Shown here: positions 12,923 to 13,004 of the stretch, one piece after another
Position numbering within the stretch: the first letter of the stretch is position 1
Layout: every line of letters starts with the position of its first letter
Source of the DNA: Blastocatellia bacterium
GTDB lineage: Bacteria; Acidobacteriota; Blastocatellia; Pyrinomonadales; Pyrinomonadaceae
DNA length: 13,004 nucleotides
Direction of reading: 5' to 3'
NCBI GenBank assembly: GCA_013695195.1
Contig: JACDAY010000065.1
Location: 1 to 13,004, forward strand
Notes under the pieces: generated by a model
Told to the model about the DNA's origin: nothing
Databases searched by the model: none
Seen by the model: the letters and a program-made list of their open reading frames with translations, nothing else
Position numbers and translations under genes: made by a program

Positions 12923-13004
12923 TTAATTTTCTGCTCCCAACATCTGACGCAAATTACTTCCGGCTTTGAACTGCCAATCTCCATTTAGCAGAATGTCCCA
13001 AACG
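12923..13004 (-). CDS. C-terminal end of an unidentified (cassette) gene, cut by the window
   Basis: The last 26 codons of a minus-strand frame run off the right edge and end with TAA at 12923-12925. The visible residues are VWDILLNGDWQFKAGSNLR and then QMLGAEN. The stop lies only 6 bp from the R'' box of the attC candidate, the arrangement expected when attC belongs to this gene's cassette. The family cannot be named from this length. Confidence 0.6.
   Translation of the reverse strand, partial: VWDILLNGDWQFKAGSNLRQMLGAEN

Noticed and set aside
1..13004. CRISPR array or anti-phage system
   Set aside because: No regularly spaced direct repeats, no cas genes, and no recognisable defence operon; the Uma2 protein stands alone and its role in defence is not established.

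Overview
The window reads as a chromosomal segment of a bacterium with moderate G+C and dense, mostly short-spaced genes. The mix of exported S9 and DUF885 peptidases, a Uma2-family protein, a type IV pilus retraction ATPase beside a zinc-ribbon protein, and palindromic intergenic repeats suggests Acidobacteriota (perhaps Blastocatellia/Pyrinomonadales). That placement is inference from gene content; no rRNA is present to settle it.

Layout. 1-1363 (minus): a YggS-YggT pair, behind a palindrome at the left edge. 1395-1524 (plus): tRNA-Leu(CAG) with a clear promoter that overlaps the divergent yggS promoter. 1747-5171 (plus): exported S9 prolyl oligopeptidase, 16S rRNA methyltransferase RsmG, and a Uma2-like nuclease-fold protein. 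5175-6932 (minus): exported DUF885 metallopeptidase-like protein, convergent with Uma2 with only 3 nt between the stops. 7024-7145: a terminator and a palindromic MITE/REP-like repeat. 7194-11604 (minus): queA, a RimI-like acetyltransferase, thiE, pilT and a zinc-ribbon/receiver-like protein, all in one direction and probably in two or more transcription units (queA-rimI-thiE, then pilT-zinc ribbon).

The right end is accessory. Upstream of queA lies an 11-codon ORF with a very strong Shine-Dalgarno sequence followed by two tandem hairpins, the second an intrinsic terminator. Beyond it is only the 3' half of a tRNA-Leu(CAA) gene, from the anticodon loop through CCA, with no 5' half nearby: the usual scar of a tRNA-targeting integrative element. 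Past this, after about 350 bp of structured non-coding DNA, comes a gene for a small exported protein and then a 113-nt site with the architecture of an integron attC (R boxes, unpaired spacers, long L-box stem with extra bases on one arm). The stop codon of another truncated gene lies 6 bp from it. The simplest reading is that the window ends inside the distal part of an integron cassette array, or an island carrying cassettes, at a tRNA-Leu locus. The integrase and attI are not in the window.

Housekeeping functions are PLP homeostasis (YggS), ribosome modification (RsmG), queuosine synthesis (QueA), thiamine phosphate synthesis (ThiE) and pilus retraction (PilT). The least conventional parts are the attC/cassette end, the tRNA fragment, the tiny ORF with its hairpins, and a palindrome that covers the thiE start codon.
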